Shown here: positions 1 through 9,086 of the stretch, in pieces
How the letters are laid out: every line of letters starts with the position of its first letter
Position numbering within the stretch: position 1 is the first letter of the stretch
From: an uncultured Alphaproteobacteria bacterium
Lineage (GTDB): Bacteria; Pseudomonadota; Alphaproteobacteria; HIMB59; GCA-002718135
Assembly (NCBI GenBank): GCA_902574475.1
Contig: CACGNZ010000001.1
Location: forward strand, 1 to 61,415
Length of the DNA stretch: 61,415 nt
Direction of reading: 5' to 3'
Notes under the pieces: model-generated
What the model was told of the DNA's origin: nothing
Seen by the model: the letters and a program-made list of their open reading frames with translations, nothing else
The model's database searches: none
Translations under genes and position numbers: made by a program

Positions 1-1326
1 TGTGCAAAAAAAAATGAAGTTGATCTTGCGGTTGAAGCAGCTAAAAATTCTTATAACAGCAGAGTACTTGTAGATATGCCTTTACTTTCAAGAGCAAAAC
101 TAATGAGAAAAATTGCCGAAGAGACAAGAAAGGTTTCAAAAGAAGGTGGTGAGCTTCTTTGTTATGAAAATGGAAAAAATATCGCTTCAGCAATTAAAGA
201 ATTCAATGATGTAGCAGATATGTTTGATTATTATGCAGGCTTAACAGATAAACTTGAGGGTAAAACAATACCTGTTGCAAAAAATGTTTTTGATTACACA
301 GTTTTAGAACCATTTGGTGTATCAGCACATGTTGTGCCATGGAATTTTCCATTATCAATGATTGGAAGATCACTGTCATGTTCTTTTGCTACAGGAAATT
401 CAACAATTATAAAAACTGCAGAATTAACTCCTTTGTCCGCAACAATTTTTGCTAAAGCAATACAAAATGCTGGTGTACCAGAAGGACTAATCAACATAAT
501 TTGTGGATATGGAAATGAAGCAGGATCTTATCTTGTATCTCATGAAGATGTAAATCACGTAGTTTTTACAGGTTCGGTCGCAACTGGAAAAAAGATACTT
601 CATGCTTGTGCAGATAAAGCTATTCCTGCTGTAGTTGAATTAGGCGGTAAGTCAGCTGGTATTGTTTACCCTGATGCTGATTTAAATGAAGTTCTAGAAA
701 GTGCACGTTCAGGAATTTTTAGTGTTGCTGGTCAAATATGTACAGCGATGTCTAGACTGGTAGTTCATAAATCAATCAAAGATGAATTATTAGATAAGCT
801 TGTTGATATGAGTAAATCTTTAAAAATTGGACCTGGTATAGAAAAAGATACAGACCTAACTCCAGTTATATCAGAAAATCAGCTTCAAAAAGTTGAAGGT
901 TATGCAAGATCAGGAATCCAAGAAGGGGCAGAAGCGGCATGTGGTGGAAAAAGATTAGAACGTGAAGGATATTTTATGGAACCAACAGTTCTAAACAATG
1001 TTAAACAAAGTATGACTGTAGCCAGAGAAGAAATTTTTGGTCCAGTACTCTCAGTTCTTGAATATGAAGATCAAGAAGAAGCAATTGATATTGCTAATGA
1101 TACTGAGTATGGTTTAGGTGCTGGAGTGTTTACAAAAGATCTTAAAAAAGCATCTTGGACTGCAAGCAAATTAGAAGCTGGTCAAGTATATGTAAATAAA
1201 TGGTTTACCGGAAATCATGCAACTCCTTTTGGAGGTTATAAACAATCAGGATATAGCCGTGAAAAAGGAGTAGATGGACTTAAATCTTATCTTCAAGTCA
1301 AAAATGTTGGTATTAGTTTAGTTTAA
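1..1326 (+). CDS. NAD(P)-dependent aldehyde dehydrogenase, 5'-truncated by window edge
   Basis: Frame is open from base 1 (CAKKNEVDLAVEAAKNSY... precedes the called Met). Motifs VVPWNFPLSM, VELGGKSAGIV, GQICTA (catalytic Cys) and EEIFGPVLSV. Confidence 0.93.
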   Translation, partial: CAKKNEVDLAVEAAKNSYNSRVLVDMPLLSRAKLMRKIAEETRKVSKEGGELLCYENGKNIASAIKEFNDVADMFDYYAGLTDKLEGKTIPVAKNVFDYTVLEPFGVSAHVVPWNFPLSMIGRSLSCSFATGNSTIIKTAELTPLSATIFAKAIQNAGVPEGLINIICGYGNEAGSYLVSHEDVNHVVFTGSVATGKKILHACADKAIPAVVELGGKSAGIVYPDADLNEVLESARSGIFSVAGQICTAMSRLVVHKSIKDELLDKLVDMSKSLKIGPGIEKDTDLTPVISENQLQKVEGYARSGIQEGAEAACGGKRLEREGYFMEPTVLNNVKQSMTVAREEIFGPVLSVLEYEDQEEAIDIANDTEYGLGAGVFTKDLKKASWTASKLEAGQVYVNKWFTGNHATPFGGYKQSGYSREKGVDGLKSYLQVKNVGISLV

Positions 1327-2552
1327 AATCGACCAGGAGAATAATCACTAATGTCTATATTCGGCAGTTGATCTTTTGATAAACTATCAATAATTTTTCC
1401 CGTAACAGCTCCTAAAGTCCAGCCAATATGTTGATGTCCAAATGCATAAATGACATTATTATTTTTGCGAGACTTTCCAATAACAGGTAATGAGTCTGGT
1501 AAAGTAGGTCTTCTACCCATCCATGTTGATCTTACTTCTTTCAATTGGGGTAAAACCTTTCTTGATTGTCTTTCTATCATTTCAAGACGTTTTTTATTAG
1601 GTGGTTTATTTAAACCTGCTATTTCAACTGTGCCAGCAGCTCTTATACCATCATGAATTTGTATTAAGTAAAATCCAGATTCAGACCAAGCAACGGGACG
1701 ACTTATTAATTTCTCATCAGTTTCAAATAAAAGGTGATATCCTCTTTCGGTATCAAGAGGGAATTTATCTCCAAGCTTATTTGCAATTTGATTGGACCAA
1801 GCACCAGCACTTACAATTATTTTATCAAAATAAAGTTTTTTATTTTCTAAAAATAATTCAATATTTTTTTCTTTCTGCGTTAAATTTTTTATATTTTGAT
1901 TTATATAAATACCACCTAATTCTAAAAACTTTTCAAAAATTTTAGTACTTATTGCTAAAGGATTTGTTGTGTGTCTCGATCCGGTGAAGACTTGCCCAGA
2001 ATAATAAACATCAGCTAAGTTTGGTTCTAATTCTTTAACTTCATCTTTATTTAAGTTTCTTACTTTAACGTTATTATTTTTTCTAATAATGTTTGCGTAT
2101 TCATAATTTTCATAAGATTTTTTTGAATCAAAAAGATAAAGATTTTCTTCATAGCTAATATATTCTTTTACATTTACATCTTGAAAAATTTCATCGTAAG
2201 ATATTTGCGAGTGTTTTAAAAGGTTGGTGAGAGAGTTTGCTATTTCATTAACTTTTTCTTTTTTACAGTTTTTTAAAAAACTTATTGCCCAAGGCAAGTT
2301 CTTTAAAATATAAAAAAAATCAACTGCCAAAGGTCCATCTTTTCTTAAGAGCATTGATGGTATATCCCAAATCAATCCAGGATAATTTACAGGAACATTT
2401 GCATAGTCTGCAAAAGTACAAGCATGCCCAAAACTTGTCATTGAGCCAGGTTGCTCTCTGTCAATTAAAGTTACATTAAATCCAGATTTTTTTAAAAAAT
2501 ATGCGCTACATATACCAACTATGCCAGCACCAATAACAGCAATGTTCTTCAC
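1323..2552 (-). CDS. FAD-dependent D-amino-acid dehydrogenase/glycine oxidase-like oxidoreductase (DadA family)
   Basis: GxGxxG dinucleotide motif NIAVIGAGIVGICSAYFL and C-terminal DSLPVIGKSRKNNNVIYAFGHQHIGWTLGAVTG. The called ORF start (2609) overlaps the permease gene; a GTG at 2552 removes the overlap. Confidence 0.85.
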   Translation of the reverse strand: MKNIAVIGAGIVGICSAYFLKKSGFNVTLIDREQPGSMTSFGHACTFADYANVPVNYPGLIWDIPSMLLRKDGPLAVDFFYILKNLPWAISFLKNCKKEKVNEIANSLTNLLKHSQISYDEIFQDVNVKEYISYEENLYLFDSKKSYENYEYANIIRKNNNVKVRNLNKDEVKELEPNLADVYYSGQVFTGSRHTTNPLAISTKIFEKFLELGGIYINQNIKNLTQKEKNIELFLENKKLYFDKIIVSAGAWSNQIANKLGDKFPLDTERGYHLLFETDEKLISRPVAWSESGFYLIQIHDGIRAAGTVEIAGLNKPPNKKRLEMIERQSRKVLPQLKEVRSTWMGRRPTLPDSLPVIGKSRKNNNVIYAFGHQHIGWTLGAVTGKIIDSLSKDQLPNIDISDYSPGRF

Positions 2553-2556
2553 TGTT

Positions 2557-3453
2557 CTATCGAGCTTTAATACCTCTGAGTTTTTCAGATCTTCTTCTAA
2601 GTACTTCAACTGTAGTCAATAAGAATATAGAAAGAAGTACTAAACATGTAGCCATACATAAAATAACAGGGCTAATTTCTTGTCGTATTCCGGCCCACAT
2701 TTGTTTTGGAATAGTTAACTGATCAATACTTGCCATAAACATAACTATAACAACTTCATCAAAGGATGTAATAAAAGCAAATAAAGCTCCTGATATAATA
2801 CCTGGTAAAATCAACGGCATAATGACTTTAAAAAATGTTCTCATTGGTTTAGCGCCTAAACTTTGTGCAGCTTTTACCATATTCATATCAAAACCAACTA
2901 ATGTTGCCGTTACAGTAATTACTACAAAGGGTGTAGCAAGAGCAACGTGTGCAAGAATTACACCTGTGAAAGTATAAACAAGATTTATTCTTGCATAGAA
3001 GAAGAACATTCCTGCGGCTGTTATAATTAGTGGAACGATCATTGGTGAAATTAAGATTGCCATTATCAAACCTTTATATGGCATGTGTGGCCTACTTAAT
3101 CCTAATGCGGCTAATGTGCCTAAGGCTGTAGCAATAACAGTTGCTATGATACCAATATAAAAACTATTTACTGTACCTTTCATCCATTTTGTTGAACAAG
3201 GAACAGTAGAGGAAACAACATCAGCACTACAATCACCAATCATATTTCTATACCATCTAATTGACCATGCTTCTGGATCAGGAGGCCATGCAAGCATTCC
3301 TTCAGTAAAAACCATAAAAGGAGAAACACTAAAAGATATTGGAATAATTGCAAATAGTGGCGCTATTAAAAAAAAGAAAACTACCGTACAAAAAAATAAG
3401 TAAAAATAATAGTAAGTTCTTTGAACTGGTGATGCGTAACTTGGGAGAGCCAT
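2557..3453 (-). CDS. ABC transporter permease, spermidine/putrescine PotC-like
   Basis: Multi-TM protein with EAA loop (AAQSLGAKPMRTFFKVIMPLILPGI). Confidence 0.9.
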   Translation of the reverse strand: MALPSYASPVQRTYYYFYLFFCTVVFFFLIAPLFAIIPISFSVSPFMVFTEGMLAWPPDPEAWSIRWYRNMIGDCSADVVSSTVPCSTKWMKGTVNSFYIGIIATVIATALGTLAALGLSRPHMPYKGLIMAILISPMIVPLIITAAGMFFFYARINLVYTFTGVILAHVALATPFVVITVTATLVGFDMNMVKAAQSLGAKPMRTFFKVIMPLILPGIISGALFAFITSFDEVVIVMFMASIDQLTIPKQMWAGIRQEISPVILCMATCLVLLSIFLLTTVEVLRRRSEKLRGIKAR

Positions 3454-3458
3454 ACTAT

Positions 3459-4724
3459 TTATCCTAACTTTATGTTATCTATTCCGACAATTTTATTGTA
3501 AAGCCAATAGAAGATCAGCATTATACCAAGCAGTATAGCGCCAAGAGCAGCACACAATCCCCAGTTAAGTGTTGTTTTTAAATGATAAGCAATCCAACTC
3601 CCAATCAATTTACCATCTTTTCCGCCAACTAATTCAGGTGTTATAAAATACCCAATGGCAAGTACAAAAACCAATAAACCACCAGCGCTTATACCAGGAA
3701 TAGTCTGAGGTAAGTAAACTCGCAAAAATGCAGTTACAGGTTTTGCTCCTAAATTTTGAGCAGCTCTCATGTGGCTTTTTGGAATAACCCTCATTACGCT
3801 GTACAAAGGTAAAATCATAAATGGTAATAAAATTTGAGTCATTGCTATTAATGTTCCAACTTCATTATAAACCATTTGTATTCGACCATCCTCGCTTATA
3901 ACGCCTAGCCAAACTAAAATTCCATTTATAACTCCATTTTGTTGAAGCATTACAATCCATGCTGTTGTTCTCACAAGTAAAGAGGTCCAAAATGGAAGTA
4001 ATACAAAAATCATCAGAAGATTGCTGTATCTTAGAGGTAAATTAGCTAAGAGATGAGCAACCGGGAAACCAAGAATTAAGCAAAAAATTGTTACATAGAT
4101 ACTTACCTTAAAAGTTCTAAGCCACGTTTTAATATACATTCTTCTTTTTTCATCTTGTAAAACGACATCCCCATCTTCATCAAATGTTCTATCGAGAGCA
4201 TTCCAATAATAAATTGAAGATCTATCTTTTACCATTTGATTAAATGAGTACCAATAAGTTGGATCCGCCCACAGCTTATTTATATTAATAAATGTATCTT
4301 TATAAGAAACTGGTTCTTCGCCTTTTTTTACAATTTTTTTTATTTCTCTAGTTGTTTTTTTTATTAAACTTTTCCAACCAGATTTTGCATAATTCATTCT
4401 TGTTAAGGCTTTACCTATTTGTCTCTTGTCTCCATTGGCTAATTCAAAAAAAAGACTTTTATATACTTCTTCAGGTGGTAGTTCGTCAGCTCCTTTATCC
4501 CAATTTTTGTATTCATCAAAAGTATTAGGAAAAACTGAATTAATTTGACTATCATCAACGCTCCTAAGAAGCATATCTCCAATAGGCATTACAAAAGTTA
4601 CAAAAATAAAAAGGAGTAAAGGAAAAACAAGAAGAAATGCACGAAGTTTATTTCTTCTTTCAGCCTTACTAAGGCTTTGTTTGAGTGGAATTCCGTCTGT
4701 TGTTAATAATTCCGCTGTAGAAAT
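3459..4724 (-). CDS. ABC transporter permease, PotB-like, with a large hydrophilic insert after TM1
   Basis: EAA loop AAQNLGAKPVTAFLRVYLPQTIPGI. The called TTG start (4736) lies in the SD sequence; the start is moved to a putative ATT at 4724. Confidence 0.85.
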   Translation of the reverse strand: MSTAELLTTDGIPLKQSLSKAERRNKLRAFLLVFPLLLFIFVTFVMPIGDMLLRSVDDSQINSVFPNTFDEYKNWDKGADELPPEEVYKSLFFELANGDKRQIGKALTRMNYAKSGWKSLIKKTTREIKKIVKKGEEPVSYKDTFININKLWADPTYWYSFNQMVKDRSSIYYWNALDRTFDEDGDVVLQDEKRRMYIKTWLRTFKVSIYVTIFCLILGFPVAHLLANLPLRYSNLLMIFVLLPFWTSLLVRTTAWIVMLQQNGVINGILVWLGVISEDGRIQMVYNEVGTLIAMTQILLPFMILPLYSVMRVIPKSHMRAAQNLGAKPVTAFLRVYLPQTIPGISAGGLLVFVLAIGYFITPELVGGKDGKLIGSWIAYHLKTTLNWGLCAALGAILLGIMLIFYWLYNKIVGIDNIKLG

Positions 4725-4740
4725 AGTAACCTCCAAATAA

Positions 4741-4764
4741 AAAGGCGAGATAATTCTCGCCTTT
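4741..4764 (-). terminator. Intercistronic stem-loop (attenuator/partial terminator or mRNA stabiliser) between the SBP and permease genes
   Basis: aaaggcgaga-taat-tctcgccttt: perfect 10-bp stem, 4-nt loop; followed on the minus strand by a T-rich stretch (CGCCTTTTTATTT). Confidence 0.7.
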
Positions 4765-4795
4765 AGATTAAATTACAAATTTTATTTTTTCAAGC

Positions 4796-5899
4796 TTAGT
4801 TACCCATCCAAGCAGCATAACGCTCATTAATTTCTGCACCGTAATCTGACCACCATTGAGGATCACTCACGATTGAAACTTTTAAACGTTCTGGTGTGTT
4901 AGGCATGTGAGGCATAATATCAACACCTCCTGGTCCCCAAGGCTCATTGTTTTGAATGATTGGAATACCAGATGCTCTCATTGGTCCATATGTAATATAT
5001 TTAGCTTGTTCAGCTTGAGCTTCAGGAGTTGAAGCATGCATCATAAAGTCAATAGCTGCATCTCTATTAGGAGCTCCAGCAGTTAGACAAAGATACTCTT
5101 GGTCTAAAACCTGACCTTCCCAAATATACTCAAAGTTTTCACCTTCAGCTAAATTTGCTGCACCTACACGACCGTTATATGCAATAGCCATAATAACTTC
5201 ACCACTTTTTACTAATTCAAGTGGTTGTGAACCAGCAGACCAGAAAACAACATCGTCTTTAATTCTGTCCATAACTTCAAATGCTCTATCAATAGCACCT
5301 GTTTGGTTAGCTAAAACAGTTGGAACTGCATTTGGACTTACTCCATCTGCTACCATTGCTTTTTCGATTATACCTGTTGCCCAAGTATGAATACCTCTTT
5401 TACCAGGAAATTTTTCTGTATCAAAAAAGTCTGCCATACTGTCTGGTTTTTCACCTGGGAATGCATCTGGATCGTAAAATACTACGTATGTCCAAAAGAT
5501 TTGTGGTACACAACAGTCCCAACCAGAGTGGTATTCAAGACCATTATTTTCCATATCTTCTGCAATTGACTCACCGTCAGGACCAGGAACACCTAAAGTA
5601 GCAATTTCACTTGAAATATCTTCAAATAATCCTTCATCACATCCAGTTATTGCATCAGATGGTAAAACATCTACTAAATCCCAAGTAACGCTTCCACTTT
5701 CTACTTGAGCTCTTACTTCACCTAAACCACCATTGTAGTTTTCAAATACAATTGAGCTAGGATCAGAGTATGTATCAGCATAAGCTTTTTGTTGACTTTC
5801 TGTATAAGCACCACCCCATGATGCAACCGTTACAGCGCTAGCTGCAAAAGGAGCAAAGACAAGTGACACAAATAAGAAGGCTTTTAAAAATTTAGACAT
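4796..5899 (-). CDS. ABC transporter substrate-binding protein, PotD/PotF-like
   Basis: Signal peptide MSKFLKAFLFVSLVFAPFAASA, then VTVASWGGAYTESQQKAY; contiguous with transporter genes. Confidence 0.9.
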   Translation of the reverse strand: MSKFLKAFLFVSLVFAPFAASAVTVASWGGAYTESQQKAYADTYSDPSSIVFENYNGGLGEVRAQVESGSVTWDLVDVLPSDAITGCDEGLFEDISSEIATLGVPGPDGESIAEDMENNGLEYHSGWDCCVPQIFWTYVVFYDPDAFPGEKPDSMADFFDTEKFPGKRGIHTWATGIIEKAMVADGVSPNAVPTVLANQTGAIDRAFEVMDRIKDDVVFWSAGSQPLELVKSGEVIMAIAYNGRVGAANLAEGENFEYIWEGQVLDQEYLCLTAGAPNRDAAIDFMMHASTPEAQAEQAKYITYGPMRASGIPIIQNNEPWGPGGVDIMPHMPNTPERLKVSIVSDPQWWSDYGAEINERYAAWMGN

Positions 5900-6030
5900 A
5901 TATATCCTCCTATTTTTAATTATTTAATCTTAAGATTATGTCCGTAATGCGAATGTAATAACATGTCGTTAAATGAAAAAAAAGGGGTAAAAGTAAAAAA
6001 TTTTGGCTAAATATAAAGAAAAAAGTATAA

Positions 6031-7119
6031 TTACAGATCTAATGCTCGAACATCCTCAGAATTCCAGCTTAATTTAAGCTCATCACCTTCTTTATGATTA
6101 AAACTTCCTTCATTTGGAACCTTGACTATGAATTCATTATTTCCACAAACATCAAGCCTAGCCCTAATATGATCACCTAAGTAAATTAATTCTTCAATTT
6201 TTCCTGAAAAATTGTTGGAACCAGATGTTGAATTGTCTATTGAAACACGTTCTGGTCTAATAGATAGTTGAGTTTTCTCTCCAACTTCATTCACATTAAT
6301 TTTTAACGCTTTAACCATTCCAAATCCACCATCTAACTCAACAGTACATGAGGATCCATTCACTTCCCTAACAACACCATTAAGTGTATTATTTTCTCCT
6401 ATAAATTTTGCAACAAAAGAATTTTCAGGTTTTTCATACAAGATATTAGGTGTAGATAATTGTTGTACAACTCCATCATTGAATACTGCAATTCTATTAG
6501 ACATTGTTAATGCTTCACTTTGATCATGAGTAACATAGACAACTGTTATGCCAATCCTATCATGAATATGTTTTATTTCGTATTGCATCTGTTCACGTAA
6601 ATTCTTATCGAGTGCACCTAAAGGCTCATCCATTAATACTAGACGTGGTTCAAATACCAGTGCTCTAGCCAAAGCGACTCTTTGCTGTTGTCCACCAGAT
6701 AATTGAGCTGGAAATCTTGTACCAAAATTACCTAACTCAACCATATCAAGTGCTTTCTGCACTTTTTCTTTAATGTCTGGTTTTGAAATTTTTCTCACTT
6801 CTAGCGGAAATGACAAATTTTCCGCAACAGTCATGTGAGGAAATAAAGCATAGTTTTGAAATACCATTCCTATTTCTCTTTCATAGGGAGGTATTTTACT
6901 AATTGGTTTAGTATCTAAAAATATTTCACCGTTTGTAGGTGTTTCAAAACCAGCTAACATCATCAAAGTTGTTGTTTTACCTGATCCTGAAGGACCCAAC
7001 ATTGTTACAAACTCACCCTTAGCAATATCTAAGTTTAAGTTTTTTACTACTAGTACTTCTCCATCATAACTTTTATCGATCTTTTCAAATTTAACGAAAC
7101 TTTGAGATGTGTCATTCAT
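6031..7119 (-). CDS. ABC transporter ATP-binding protein, PotA-like
   Basis: Walker A GPSGSGKTT, signature LSGGQQQRVALARAL, Walker B LVLMDEP, C-terminal TOBE-like region. Likely start MNDTSQ at 7119 rather than 7161. Confidence 0.92.
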   Translation of the reverse strand: MNDTSQSFVKFEKIDKSYDGEVLVVKNLNLDIAKGEFVTMLGPSGSGKTTTLMMLAGFETPTNGEIFLDTKPISKIPPYEREIGMVFQNYALFPHMTVAENLSFPLEVRKISKPDIKEKVQKALDMVELGNFGTRFPAQLSGGQQQRVALARALVFEPRLVLMDEPLGALDKNLREQMQYEIKHIHDRIGITVVYVTHDQSEALTMSNRIAVFNDGVVQQLSTPNILYEKPENSFVAKFIGENNTLNGVVREVNGSSCTVELDGGFGMVKALKINVNEVGEKTQLSIRPERVSIDNSTSGSNNFSGKIEELIYLGDHIRARLDVCGNNEFIVKVPNEGSFNHKEGDELKLSWNSEDVRALDL

Positions 7120-7185
7120 AATATATTTTGTAATGAAGCTTGAATAACTGCATGAAAACAAATAGTCAAAAGTTAATTTAAAAAA

Positions 7186-8049
7186 ATGTTCATATTTGGA
7201 GTTATTTTTGCTTTAGTTGCTGGAATTTTGTTTGGCTTAATTGGCCCTACTACAAAAATAGCATATAATTCAGGAGCCTCTGTAGCATTAACTATTTTTT
7301 TACGTTACGCAGTTGCCTCGCTAATTATATTACCTTTTATCCCTTATCAAAAGAATCTATTAGAAATTTTTAAAAAGAACCTAAAATACTTTTTATCTAT
7401 ATCAGCTGGTTCTATATTATTAACACTTGGGTTATTGACTTCAGTTATATTTATTGAAGTTAGTTTAACAATTCTTATTTTTTGCCTTTATCCAATATAT
7501 GTTCTTTTATTTTCTATAATTGTCGATAAAGAAAAAATTTCAGGAACTGTAAAGATATTATTTTTTGTAACATTTTTAGGAATTGTTTTAGTTATAGGAC
7601 CATCTTTTAAAGTAATAAATATAATAGGTATTCTTTTAGCTTTTCTTGCATCACTTGGCTCAACTAGTATGATTATAGTAAATCAAAAAATGTCTATTAA
7701 AGGTATTTCACCAATACCAATTAATATCTTTATAAATGTTTTTAATACTATTTTCTTCTTTGTAATATTAAAAATATTTTTTTCTTTAAATTTTAATTTT
7801 GATATCAATATTTATCTTTTAATTTTAATTCCTTCGGTATGTTATAGCTTTGCACTTTTGTCACAATTAATTGCTATCCCAAAGATTGGACAATCATATA
7901 CTGCTTTATTTTTGTATTTAGAACCAGTGGTAGGTGTTCTTGGGGCTGTTTTTTTATTAAAAGAAAATTTAGAAACTTATCAAATGATTGGTGCTTCGAT
8001 TGTAATAATCAGTTTACTATCAGCTTCTTTTATTAGCAGTAGAAACTAA
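7186..8049 (+). CDS. EamA/DMT-family transporter
   Basis: About 10 TM helices in two repeats; LEPVVGVLGAVFLLKENLETYQMIGASIVI is typical of EamA C-termini. Confidence 0.85.
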   Translation: MFIFGVIFALVAGILFGLIGPTTKIAYNSGASVALTIFLRYAVASLIILPFIPYQKNLLEIFKKNLKYFLSISAGSILLTLGLLTSVIFIEVSLTILIFCLYPIYVLLFSIIVDKEKISGTVKILFFVTFLGIVLVIGPSFKVINIIGILLAFLASLGSTSMIIVNQKMSIKGISPIPINIFINVFNTIFFFVILKIFFSLNFNFDINIYLLILIPSVCYSFALLSQLIAIPKIGQSYTALFLYLEPVVGVLGAVFLLKENLETYQMIGASIVIISLLSASFISSRN

Positions 8050-9032
8050 AATTGATTTTTCATAAAGTTAAACCAATTCTGACCTATTATTTTTGTAGAA
8101 AGTTTTTCTGGAATATTATTTTCACACATTGAATAAAATAAATTATTTAAGTCACTTGGTTGCTTATACCAACTTGGTAACTTAGGCCATTTTGGATTTT
8201 TATCTTTAGATTCTCCATAGTCGATATTTTTGGTCCACTTTCCATTTCTCATCCACATAACTACATCATCAGACCAATTTAAACAAATATCAGACCCTAT
8301 TCCAATATTGTCTTCACCAATTAGGTTTACAAGCTCCTTAATCATTTCACAAAAATCTTCTATTGTACAATCACCTAAATTTTTAAGATGGTAAGGATAT
8401 AAACTTAACCCAATAAAACCATTTTTTTTAACAAGTTTTTGTAAAATATCAGTATCAATGTTTCTTTTAGATTTATGAAAAAAATTTGGATTAGCATGAG
8501 AAATTGCCACAGGTTTATTTGAGACTTCAATAGCATCAAGACAAGTTTGCTTTCCTGCATGACTTAAATCTACAATCATTCCAAGTCTATTCATTTCTTC
8601 AATAACAGCTTTTCCAAATCGTGAAACACCAGAGTCTTTAGGTTCAAAGCATCCTCCAGCAAGCGGAGTTTGATTATTATAGGTGAGTTGCATAAATCTC
8701 ACACCTGCTTCAAAAAATTTTTCAATTAAAAATATATCGTTGGCAATTGGAGCAGAATTTTGAAAACCAAAAATAATTGCAACTTTATTATTTTTTTTTG
8801 CATCCAAAATATCCTCTGTAGTTTTTGCGTGAGCAATAATGTCATGATGCTCTTTAAAAAGACGTTGCCAATCATTTATTTTTTCGAAAGACTCTTCAGT
8901 ATTTTCCCAATACACTAATGTCGCATGGATTGCAGTTAATCCAGCTTGGTGGGCATTTTCAAATAATTCCCTATTCCAGTTACAATATTCCAATCCATCA
9001 ATTAGAAGTATATCTTCACTTATTTTTGACAT
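8046..9032 (-). CDS. Membrane (renal-type) dipeptidase, peptidase family M19
   Basis: Motifs IVDLSHAG, PVAISHANPNFF, IGIGSDICLNW. Confidence 0.88.
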   Translation of the reverse strand: MSKISEDILLIDGLEYCNWNRELFENAHQAGLTAIHATLVYWENTEESFEKINDWQRLFKEHHDIIAHAKTTEDILDAKKNNKVAIIFGFQNSAPIANDIFLIEKFFEAGVRFMQLTYNNQTPLAGGCFEPKDSGVSRFGKAVIEEMNRLGMIVDLSHAGKQTCLDAIEVSNKPVAISHANPNFFHKSKRNIDTDILQKLVKKNGFIGLSLYPYHLKNLGDCTIEDFCEMIKELVNLIGEDNIGIGSDICLNWSDDVVMWMRNGKWTKNIDYGESKDKNPKWPKLPSWYKQPSDLNNLFYSMCENNIPEKLSTKIIGQNWFNFMKNQF

Positions 9033-9086
9033 AGATTAATACTTCTATTAATGAAAAAACCAAAATTAACTATAGATATTTAATAA

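Noticed and set aside
6031-7119. Assigning the ABC transporter firmly to putrescine/spermidine
   Set aside because: Family-level similarity to PotABCD only; these paralogues also import opines, betaines and other amines, so the substrate cannot be assigned from sequence alone.
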